From the NCBI RefSeq assembly GCF_033115175.1, contig NC_084831.1:79927502-79991501 (forward strand): a stretch of 64,000 nucleotides of DNA, in the 5' to 3' direction. This document shows positions 43,030 to 53,700 of the stretch, piece after piece. Position 1 is the stretch's first letter, and the number at the start of each line of letters is the position of its first letter. The DNA is from Lepus europaeus. Its lineage: Eukaryota; Chordata; Mammalia; Lagomorpha; Leporidae. The translations under genes and the position numbers were made by a program. The notes under the pieces are model-generated. The model had not been told where the DNA came from and searched no databases. It was given only the letters and a program-made list of their open reading frames with translations.

Positions 43030-43320
43030 TCCAGAGACAGGAAAACATTGTATCAAAGTGATACCTGCTCCACCAAGTTTATTGTAGCATCATATACAAC
43101 AGCCAACATATGGAATCGACCAAAGTACCCATCATCAGATGAATGGATAAAAAAATGAATACTATTCAGCCATAAAAATAATGAAATCTTGTCATTTGCA
43201 GCAAAAATGGGTGGAAGTGGAGAATGTCATATGAGTGAAATAAGCCAGACACACAAATAATGAAAAACACCCAAGATCCTGCTATACCCTTCCCACCACT
43301 CCCAGCTTTTAGCTAACAAT
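43030..43320 (+). mobile_element. Ancient L1 3' end, sense
   Basis: tttattgtagcatcatatacaacagccaacatatgg ... gatgaatggataaaaaaatgaatactattcagccataaaa ... gtgaaataagccagacac is classic mammalian L1 terminal ORF2/3'UTR sequence. Confidence 0.85.
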
Positions 43321-43334
43321 TTTCAGTATTAGTG

Positions 43335-43685
43335 GGCCGGCGCCGCGGCTCACTAGGCTAATCCTCCGCCTTGCAGTGCCAGCACACCGGGTTCTAATCC
43401 CAGTCGGGGCACCGATCCTGTCCTGGTTGCCCCTCTTCCAGGCCAGCTCTCTGCTGTGGCCAGGGAGTGCAGTGGAGGATGGCCCAAGTACTTGAGCCCT
43501 GCACCCCATGGGAGACCAGGAGAAGTGCCTGGCTCCTGCCATCGGATCAGCGCGGTGCGCCGGCCGCAGCACACCCACCGCGGCGGCCATTGGAGGGTGA
43601 ACCAACGGCAAAAGGAAGACCTTTCTCTCTCTCTCTCACTGTCCACTCTGCCTGTCAAAAAATAATATAAATAAATAAATAAAAC
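43335..43685 (+). mobile_element. Young CSINE1, sense, intergenic
   Basis: ggccggcgccgcggctcactagg ... ctgcctgtcaaaaaataatataaataaataaa. Perfect flanking repeats caattttcagtattagtg around it (43317-43334 and 43686-43703). Confidence 0.95.
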
Positions 43686-43703
43686 CAATTTTCAGTATTA
43701 GTG

Positions 43704-45480
43704 CTTCCATTATGGAAAACAGTATGGCAGTTCCTCTGTTGGAGGAAGGGAAGGAAAGGGAATGAAATCAGTATGTTGAGGAGATATGTGCACTCCAATT
43801 TGTACTGCAGCATTATTCGTACTCGCCAAGATTTGGAAAAAACCTAAATGTCTATAAACAGATGAATTGAGAAAACATGGTACACACACACACACACATG
43901 ATGGAATACTATTGATACATTAAAAAAAAGAAAAATATCTTGTCATTTGCACTATCTGGATGAAACTGGAAAAGTAAGTTCATATTACTTAACCTACTAG
44001 ATATTAAGACTTACAAAGAAGCAGAAACTGAGACAGTGTATTACTGGGGTAAGGAAGGTCATGTCAGCATCCCATGGGACAGGGAGCAGAACAAGGGTTT
44101 AGCTACAGACCTGTACATGGGCAGTCACCTCATTTACAACAAAAGCACAGCTGGAACTCAGCGGAGGAAATTATGGTCTTTTTAACAAAAGCTGTGAGTC
44201 TATTGGCTATCCATTGAGAAAAACAGAACAAGATAAAACTTTGACTCTTACCTCACACCACACACAAAATAATTGAGATAAATCATATACCTTAGTATTA
44301 AAGGTAAAACAGTAAAACTTCTGGAATAGAATATTGTATAATATCTTCAGTAACTGGGAAAGCAATTTTAAATGTTATACAAAAGACACTATAAATAAAA
44401 GAAAAGATTAAATTGAGTTCCATTAAAATTAAAAACCTCTGTCCATCAATGGATACCATTAAGCCAAACTACAAACTGAGAGAAGACACTTGCAAAACAA
44501 CGAAAGAGCCAATATCCAGAACATATAAGGTATTACTGCAAATCAATAAGAAAAGAGCAATAACTTAGTTTATAAATTGGATGAAAAGACTTGAGCAGGA
44601 ACTTCATAAAAGAGAATATCCAAATGACAATAATTCTATTAAAAGTGCTTAACAGTTTGTCATTGAGGAAAATGCAACTCAAAAGTACAGAACAATGCAA
44701 TTACACGCTCAAGAGGTAAACTCTGGGGACCAAGAGTACCATGTACTGGGAGAAATGTGAAGTGACTGGAACAGTCATGTTGGACAGTGTTTGGGAGTTC
44801 AACTAAAGCCAGTATTAAAGAAAAGTTATCCCTGCACTTGTTCGAGATGCCAGGGGAGACCCTGGCAGTCAGTACAGGGACCACAGCACTATTGGATTTA
44901 ACTCCAACTCTAACACAGACAGGTGGGGATTTACAACCAAAGAGCAGGGTGGGCTCAGTGGATGGAGTATTACTAAGAGGAAGCATCAAAGATCATGGAT
45001 GTCTGGCTAGCCTGACTTGATAGGATTATTGCTGTGAAAGTGAGCCGTGGTGACAAGATATCAAAGGTGACCAGGTAGCAAGGGTGGAGAGTATTCCCTG
45101 AACTGACTTGCAGGATGCTTGCTCAGCCTGGATTCTGCAAGGACGGAGAGGGAAGCCTGAGTCAAGCCTAGTCAGAAAGGATTCAGGTCCGTGACTGAAG
45201 TGTTGATCAAAGGAGAGAGTCTTAACTCGACAAACCCGGCAGCCTGCTCTTGGCATATACTCAACTGAATCAGTGTTTACATCTATGGCAGTTTCATTCC
45301 TAATTGCCCCAAACTGGAAGGAATCCAAATGCTCATCAACAGCAGAAGGAATATAAATTGTAGAATCCTTTTATAAAAGAATACAATGACAAAGGAACAT
45401 ATTCCTGCTATGGGCAACCACACAGCCAAATTTCATTCAGAAAATGTTACATCACAGTAGCCAGATTCAAGAGTCTAAGA
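43704..45480 (+). mobile_element. Mosaic of ancient L1 3' fragments, sense
   Basis: Three diverged pieces share L1 landmarks: ccattatggaaaacagtatggcagttcc (about 43708), an ORF2-end piece near 44220-44720 (cttacctcacaccacacacaaaataattgag, ccaaatgacaataattc) and ttgccccaaactggaaggaatccaaatgc near 45310. All are heavily mutated with no intact frame. Confidence 0.7.
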
Positions 45481-45559
45481 GTGAATTGTATATTCTTGTT
45501 TATAGAAGTTCAGAAACAGGCAAAATTAATCTATGTGGCAACAGAGACCAGAAGAGTGC

Positions 45560-46870
45560 TTATCTTAGGTTTTGGTTTGGGAGGAAACACGAAAGAGGCT
45601 CTTAGGGTGCTGGAAATGCTGTGTGTCTTTGGGGAAGTGTGTGCTTGCACCTCTGGCTTGTGTTCTTTGGCCCATGTGGGCTGCACCTGACAAAGCTACC
45701 ATCCAGGTGCCCTGGGACAGTGCTTCATGTGAGCCCAAGCCTCTGTGCAATTGTTCAGGCCAGACTTGGTCACCAGGGAAAGTGAAGCTGTCAACATAGC
45801 CTGCACAGCAGATGGGACATGCTGAATCAGGTCCTTTCTCTGGGGAAAACTGAGAAGAGCCGGTGGTGTTAGCAGATGAGGGACTTTCCATGGAGCCTGC
45901 AGCAAAGGCCAAGCCAACCTGCCTGGGCATCTCCAGTGGGTGTGCACACCAGTCATAGGCAAAGGCAGCAGATATATCCCAACAAGCACAGGGTAACCAA
46001 GGGCCCCCTTGAGGCACGAAAGGATGGGAGTACCCTAGCTGGCAGTTAATCAATACAGATCAGCCAAAGCGCTGGCTAGGAGAGGAGAAAACAGGTGATA
46101 AAGGGAGATTGTAAATGCCTATAATGGCCTTGAAGCCAGCTGTAGCAGCAGCAGGCACTGCAGTCCATTTCTGTAACGCTCTTGCCTTAAGTATCTTAGG
46201 AGATTGTGATCGGCCACCACTCTGAAGCACAGTCTGTGAATTACTGGACTTGCATCTTCTCTTGGAGAAAAGGTGACAGCTTGAGCTCTCTCACACACAA
46301 AGGACAAACCCTACATTGTCCCATTGACACTAGATATGATGAACATGAATCGGAGCAATTCAAAGAGCTGGACTGCATTGGATTGGTTTTACTGAGCATC
46401 CTTGGATTTTTTTGGTCTACCATCGGTACCCTTGGTCCCTTGCTCCATCTTGGGCATGGTTTGTGCCTTGCAGGCCCAAATGGTTCTGTTGCCTGAGACA
46501 CATCTTGGAATCCACAAAACTGCTAAAGGGCAGAAGGGCCGGGGAAGTTGCTTGTCAGTAGAAGGTGAGCAGGGGCCAAACTCACTTTCTCTTCCTCCCA
46601 TGAACAGCTCCACCGTGTGGTTCCTTTGTGTAGTCCTTGAGAAGACATCCTCCAAGGCAGGGCAAGTGACTCTGCAACCTGGCCAGCTGGGTGTCCCGTT
46701 AGCTGTCAGTGGCTAGACTTGTAGTGCTTCTCCTCCTATTGCTTCCCAGGTTTCTCTGACTCATTTCCCCTTTTCCACGTGCTCACTGCTCTGGGATTAA
46801 TTTTCAGATAAACCAGTAGCATACAAGCTTGTCACCGGCTCTATTTTCTAGGAAATATTGACAAAGACAC
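45560..46870. other. Unassigned intergenic segment with overlapping open frames
   Basis: Moderate-GC stretch without CSINE. A minus-strand open frame of 162 codons (45565-46053) and several 90-100 codon frames on both strands occur, but none has a recognised domain. The end near 46735-46860 has the look of an old LTR or other long repeat (gggattaattttcagataaaccagtagcatac). Not called as a gene. Confidence 0.35.
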
Positions 46871-47230
46871 TTAAGTTGGGAAGTCCAGATATCTTAGGAC
46901 CTATTTTTTTAAAATGTTGTATGTAAATAAAGGTGTACATATTTTTATGTAGAAGTGCATTTTGGATCACCTGGATAACCACTTTATAATTTGTTACTTC
47001 CATACTATTTCAATGCTTCACTTCCAGTTACTTAAGGTTATGTTAGTAATGGGTACTGATTTAATTTTTCATGAGATTGTCAAAGAAAAGGGACAGATGA
47101 GCTGAAATCCATGCTTACTACTCTCTGAAGACCAAATAAAGTATGGATGAAGGAGTATGTCTAATAATTTGTGTACAGGAAATTTGAATCTTCATCTGAG
47201 GTCTGGCGAACTTAAAAGAATCTCTGTAGC

Positions 47231-47543
47231 AGGGGCCAGTGCTGTGGCCTGTGGCACTGGCATCCCATTTGGGTGCTGTTTTGAGTCCCGGTTGCTCCTC
47301 TTCTGATCCAGCTCTCTGCTGATGGCCTGGAAGAGCATGGAGGATGGCCCAAGTGCCTGGACTCCAGTACCCATGTGGGAGATCTGGATGAAACTCCTGG
47401 CTCCTGGCTTCAGAGTCACTCAGCTCCAGCCACTGTGGCCATTTGGAGAGTGAACCAGTGGATGGAAGACCTTTCTTTCTGTCTTTCCCTCTCTCTGTCT
47501 GTAATTCTACCCCTCAATTAATAAAATAAAACCTAAAAAAAGA
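47231..47543 (+). mobile_element. CSINE, sense, intergenic
   Basis: aggggccagtgctgtggcctgtggc ... taattctacccctcaattaataaaataaaacc. Flanked by agaatct(c/a)tgtagc at 47217-47230 and 47544-47557. Head internally shortened. Confidence 0.9.
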
Positions 47544-47939
47544 AGAATCTATGTAGCCAACAGTCCATATTTCATATGTGGAGTGACATTTAATTTCATC
47601 AAAATAATGTATGTTCATTTGAATGTTGCTGACTGACAGAAGATGTAGAATAGAGGAAGCAGGGATCTGATGAGGAAGTTTGCTTTGCAAAGTGAGACAG
47701 AAATTTTTATCTTCATTATAAAATATTCCAGAGTATCTATGCTATTTGCTCATGCTGTGGTGCACATGGATTGTTGAAGGGAGTGCCAGGCAGTGCCAAG
47801 GTTAAGGTTAATTAGGATATACATGAAGACCACCAAGAGGGAAAACTGGATATATGGCTTGTGTTTAATACTTAACGAGTGATTGGTGAATATGCAGAAC
47901 AAAGAGACTTCTGCAAAGCAGGTGAGGGCTGGGGGATGG

Positions 47940-48250
47940 TGTTTTGTGAGTCAGCATCACCAGCTGGGCAAACATTTGTAGGAAACAAACAGCTCTTTCT
48001 ATAGCAGCTTCCAGGGAACCGGATGTGGCTTCTCCCACCCTCTCTCCAGCATCTGGCCCAGCCAAAGGCGAGACCAACATTCCTTTTAAATTGAAACACT
48101 TAAAAGTACACAATTTAAGACACTAGTTATCACCTCGTATTGAAGACAAATGCACTCATGACACAACTTTATTTCAAGAGGTTAAAGTCCTGTAATAAAC
48201 CACCTGGGAAATTGTGTCTATATTTTGAGATAAATGTATATATATATAGA
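47940..48250 (+). promoter_or_regulatory. CLCA1: CLCA1 proximal promoter with goblet-cell-type motif cluster
   Basis: Repeat-free DNA 60-360 bp upstream of the CLCA1 ATG. Motifs read directly: AP-1 TGAGTCA 47947-47953; FOXA-type TGTTTGTTT on the minus strand at 47983-47991; STAT6-type TTCCAGGGAA (TTC-N4-GAA) 48009-48018; ETS/SPDEF-like ACCGGATGT just after it; and TATATATATA near 48237-48247 as a possible TATA box. Family knowledge: CLCA1 responds to IL-13/STAT6 and the SPDEF/FOXA goblet programme. Occupancy is inference. Confidence 0.45.
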
Positions 48251-48305
48251 GAGAGAGAGAAAGAAAGTTCCATTACCAGCATTTTCCAAAGGGAGATGTA
48301 CAGCA

Positions 48306-48467
48306 ATGGGGTCGTTTAAGAGTTCTGGCTTCATCTTGATCCTTCACCTTCTAAAAGGGGTCCTGAGTAATTCGCTCATTCAGTTGAATAACAATGGCTA
48401 TGAAGGCATCGTCGTGGCCATTGACCCCAATGTGCCAGAAGATGAAACACTCATTCAACATATAAAG
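48306..48467 (+). CDS. CLCA1: CLCA1 exon 1 (coding part), residues 1-54
   Basis: The start codon follows AGCA and opens a signal peptide ([12 protein letters not shown]), then [13 protein letters not shown], the family's mature N-terminus. An in-frame upstream ATG at 48234 would add a low-complexity (ERERK) leader from a GA repeat and is not credible. Donor AAG|GTAGGT, phase 0. Confidence 0.95.
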
Positions 48468-50738
48468 GTAGGTTTAAAACGGCAATCACCTGTACTTCGG
48501 TAACTGTTTACTAATGATAATTATCACTGGAAGCCTAATGCCATGATGGAGAGAACGTGAGTTCCCACTTCAGCTGCATGACACTGCCAATTTATTTTTA
48601 TGTCTGAGCCACAGTGTCTTCATTTGAAGATGAGACAACAAAGGCAATGCACAGGACTTAGAGCCTGGTGCATTTGGGGTGCTTCAAAATAATGTCCGTA
48701 TCTGTTGACTGTGGACTGAGTTATTCAGCTGGACATGAAGACAGAGTCAGCTCCATTGGGCAGATAATGTAAGATGCACAGAGGAGAAATCCTTTGTCAG
48801 ATTCTACCATAGGCACACAGAAAATGCTTCTTTTAGCCTAACTTCCGGCCCCCTTCCTTGTAATGGTAAATATGAGTCCAGGATGCACAGCCCTGATTTC
48901 AGAACACACTGACCCCTCCAGGGGGCAGCTGAGGGTCAGCACCTCACCTTGTTATCTCTTGGGAGCAGGGGTGGATGGGGGGGTGGGGAGAAGAGGCTTC
49001 CTGCTGTCAGGTGGAGGGATTAGAGAAGTTCTGGCACAGCGACAAACAACTAAGGATAAGAAAGAACGCTCTGCATCGTCCACTCTGGAATCTGGCTGCA
49101 GTGTGTCCGGGAGCAGTGCATGGAACGAGTAAGAAGGGAGCCTATGTGCACAATGCAAACAATGAGGACCTCTCTTACCAGGTTTCATGAGGATCAAATA
49201 TTTAAAAAATGCATGCATACAGAGAGAAGCTGGACATTCTGTGCATTTTTTGGAAGTAAATCTGAAATTATCTCAAACTTTAAAAAGCTTTAAGATTTAT
49301 TTTATTTATCTGAAAAGCAGAGTCACAGAGAAGGAATCAGATACAGAGAGGGAGAGATCGTCCATCTTCCAGTTCACTTCCCAAATGGCCACAACTGCCG
49401 GGGCTGGGCCAGGTGGAGACCAAAAGCCTAGAACTCTATCAGGGTCTCCCAGGTAGGTGGCAGGGGCCCAAGTACTTGGGCCACCATCTGCTTCCTCCCA
49501 CACACATTAGCAAGGAGCCAGAACAGAAGTAGGGCAGGGCAGGGATTGAACTGGAGCTCTGATATGGGATGTGGATGTTCCAAGTCATGGCTTAACCCGC
49601 TGCCCCACAACACTGGCCCCTAGGAAATAATTTTTTTAAAAATGTATACATAGTGCCTAGCACATAATGAGAGTTCAATAAAAGGTGGCTGTAGTTCTGG
49701 CCACCAGTCCCCTTTTTCTCTGTCTTGATGGAAAGTTAATAGTACAAGGACCAGCAGACCCAAAGATCCCTTGCTGTAAGCAGAGGCAAACCCAGGGAAG
49801 CGGAGTTGGGAGAGAGAAACATCTCCACCTGCCAGGAGTTTGTGGCTTGACGATTGCAGCCACAGGGAATGGGGGCTGGTGGGGACCGTGGGGGCTGGTG
49901 GGGACCGTGCCGCCACCATGAAACTTTCCTATTGAACCCAAAGACCTTCAGAGTGGCTTTGGCAAACAAGTTCACATCTTTTGAATTCTCTCAATAATCA
50001 GAAACTTCGAGTGAGTTTTTGATTGCCCATGTGGAGAAACAAACCCTGCAGATATGGGAGGAAAATGTGTCCTTGAGTCTTGGTCTCTGGCCAGATAGCG
50101 AAGCAAACGCCCAACGAAGTGCTCATCCCTCATTGTTTTCGGGGGGTCTTCCCCCTGAGAGACGCAGATCTCAGCACAATTATAAATGAGCCTTTTAGCT
50201 CGAGTCATAAACAAGCTGGGTGTGAGGTTCTTTGGTTCTCCCCATTCCCCTGTCTGGAAGGAGACGCTAAAGGATTTCGGAGGAGTTGTCTGCTCAGCCA
50301 CTGTGCCTGACCCGTGACTACACCCGGGCTCACCCCACTTGGTGCGCCAGCTCTGCAGAGTCTACGTATCTCCCCAGAGTTGGGAGATTCTGGCCTCCTT
50401 TCCCGGCGACCCGTCACTCCGTGCTCCCGGGACCTTCTTTCCGAGGGGGAGGGTCTCCTCCTGTTGCCCATGTGGGGAGAGAGCCTCGAATTCCGCTTTT
50501 TAAACACTTGTAGCAGGAGCAATAGCACAAGCGCTCCTTCCCTACGAGACCGGTAGGTGGCGCTGCAGCAGTTCCAGCCACAGCACCTGCTCTCGCCAGT
50601 GTTAACCGTAGTTGTTGAAGAAACCGAGTATGCTTCCCAAGGCCAGCAGGGCAGAGGCAGAGAGAAGCATGCTCTCTGGCTCTCCCTCCCTCTCCCTTTA
50701 TCTGTTTGTCACTGTGTCTCCCTCTCCCTGTCTCTCTG

Positions 50739-50773
<35 letters not shown>

Positions 50774-53700
50774 GACGTTACACAGTGTGAGTACTTGTGT
50801 ATTTCAGGATCTCTTCAATGCCTGGGAGCCCAGTTACTGCTTGTCTTGGCACTGCTCTAAGTGTGTCACTCACTGTAACCACTTCATCTGTTCATTCCAT
50901 CAATTAGTCAATCATTTAACAAGTATTTGCAGAGCCTCTACATTATATCCAGTACTAGGAGGAGTCCCTGCACTAAAAGATTATTCCCATTGATGTTTCT
51001 GTTGAAACAGAAAACAAGTGCTTCCATGCTACTTATTTTTCCTAGGAGTATTCATATTTCACAAGTCAAATCACAACGTGGCCACACTCTAACACAGGAA
51101 ATTGTACACCCACTTTCCAACTTTTTGGTAATTCTGACTTTTTATTTTTTTGGATGATACAATGATGAATTCTCCTAAAGATTGTTAAAAATCTGGGGGG
51201 TGGGGAGTGGGCAACGAAATTCAAATTATTAAGAACACTTTTAAAAATGAGCAAGCTGTGGCTGGATCTGTGGAGCCACTGCCTACGATGTCAGCATCCT
51301 ATATGGGCACCAGTTCAAGCCCTGGGTGCTCCATTTCTGATCCAGCTTCCTCCTAATGGCCTGAGAAAAGCAGTAGAAGATGGTCCAAGTCCTTGGGCCC
51401 TTGCACCCATGTGGGAGACCCAGAAGGAGCTCCTGGCTCCTGGCTTTGGGCTGGCCCAGCCCATTGTGGCCACTTGGGCAGTGAACCTGTGGATGGGCAA
51501 GTGAAAGATCTCTCTCTCTCTCTATTTCTCTGTGTAACTCTGCCTTTCACATAAATAAAATAAATCTTGAAAAAATTAAATTTCAGAATTTTTGCAAAAA
51601 GCACCAGGTGCTGAAGTCATATTAGCTTTCTCTCCATTACTGCTGGCTGTGAGACCTTGAAAATTATACTCTTCAGTTCTCCCTCAAAGGGTTATTGATC
51701 CTCAAAGGATCACATGAAATGAAGCTAACCATCGACTTCGCTGGTGTTAAGGAAACATTATTCCTAGTGCTTCACCTGCGAGGCTTCGTTTTCCCCTCAT
51801 GACAGTCTATCAGCTAGTCACTGCAATATTTTCTGTTTTATAAACGGGGAAGCTGAGGTTCAGAATTAGAAAGTGCCTGGTGTCCTGCAGTGAGCGGTGG
51901 CGTCAGGGCCAGCATCTGCACAGTGTGACGCAGAGGACGGACACATGCTAAGCAAGTTCGCTGACACTGTTCAGGAAAGTATTCTCACAGCTCCTTTTCC
52001 CACCTTGACACCAGCTGTCTTTGAAAACGTGAAATACAGGCGTGACCGTGAACGGCTGGGAATGCAGTCTGCTCTCAGCCATGATGGTAACCGTGTTTTC
52101 TCCCTTCCCAGGACATGGTGACTCAGGCATCTCCATACTTGTTTGAAGCTACAGGAAAAAGGTTTTATTACAAGCAAGTTGCCATTTTGATTCCTGAAAA
52201 CTGGAAGACAAAACCTGACTATGTGAGACCAAAACTGGAGACCTACAAAAATGTGAGAACATGAACTTCTTCTTTCAAGTTCCATTCCACACACCCCACC
52301 CCCAACCTGCAATGCAGGTTTTTAAAATCCAAGTACTCTACAACCAGATGAAGTGCTTTCCAAATACTCCAGGGTGAATGAGGTCAACCTGCTTGCTTCG
52401 AGTCTGCGGTAATTAAGAGCTTTTTCTTAAATTTCAGGCTGATGTCCTGGTTGCTGCACCAGACCCTGCAGGGAATGATGAGCCCTACACTGAGCAGATA
52501 GGAAAGTGTGGGCAACGGGGAGAAAGGATTCACTTCACTCCCGACTTCATAGCAGGAAAAAAGCTGCCTGAATATGGACCACAAGGTACGGGACAGATCA
52601 AATCTTCAACTGCATTTCTCAGGATGGAAGAATTTTGCTTTGAGTAGCACATAAAAGTGAAGGAAACTCCTACATATAAATTCACTGAGGAAACATTTTC
52701 TTTCACTTATAATTGGAATTCAGAATAGTCCAATTTTCAGTTAGAAATTCAATTTCTCAACTTCTACACATTTTAAATGTAGTATTTAATTTTCATCATT
52801 TTTGTCATACCAGATGATGATTGTAAAACAATTTAATGCCTAATCAGTTTCTGTGGAGATGCAAGAGGTTGCATCCAGGGGAATAAAAATCTGCCTGCAA
52901 TTTGTGTGGTGGCCACCAGATGGCAGACATCCATAGTGCGTTCAGACTACATTCAAATTCTAAACAGATTTTGTTAAATTGCAGATTTTGATGCAACAGG
53001 GGCAAGAGGGGAACTCAAGACTCTGCTTTTGTAAAAAAAAAAAAATCTAATTTGTTTATTTGAAATTCAGTGTTACAGAAAAAGAGGGACAGAGAGAGGC
53101 CCTCTATCTGCTAGCCTACTCCCCGAATGGCTGCAACAGTCAAGGCTGGGCCAGGCCAAAACCAGGAGCCAGGAGCTTCTTCTGGGTCTCCCACATTGGT
53201 GCAGGGGTTCAAGCACAAGGACCATATACTGCTGCTTTTCCCAGGCCATTAGCAGGGAACTGGATTTGAAGTGGTGCATCTGGGACTCAAACCATCCCAT
53301 ATGGGATGCCTGTATTGCCGACAGCAGCTTTACCTACTACACCACAATGCTGGCTCCTTAAATTTCTTTATTGCAAAAAAGGTTATGATCCCCCAGAATC
53401 ATCTTGACTTCTTTATTTAAACAAACAAGGCAGCAAAAAACATACAAAAGAACCCTGGTGCCTTCATGCCCCACTTCCGAGTGGCCAAAAGCACTGAAAG
53501 ATCTTATTAGAAAGGGGCCAAACATACTGCTCTGTTGTTCTAGAACACTCCATTTCACCTCCATGGAAGGAACAGAAAATTCTCAATGTATGACTCAATA
53601 GATATGTGTTGAATTGGTTTACCCACTCTCTCCCTCTCCTGAGCCCTGTCTGACCGTCATAACCATTTATCATGTCATTCATTCACAATGTCTCCTTTCT

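Noticed and set aside
48234-48305. In-frame upstream ATG that would extend CLCA1 by 24 residues
   Set aside because: The extension is encoded by a TATA/GA simple repeat and would bury the signal peptide; the family start is at 48306.
49910-49933. ATG in an ideal Kozak context (gccgccaccATG)
   Set aside because: The frame is five codons long before TGA; no evidence for a transcript start. The preceding 19-bp tandem repeat explains the GC-rich context.
49972-50301. 109-codon minus-strand open frame in the CpG-richer pocket
   Set aside because: No domain recognised. High GC lowers stop-codon frequency, so a frame of this length is expected by chance.
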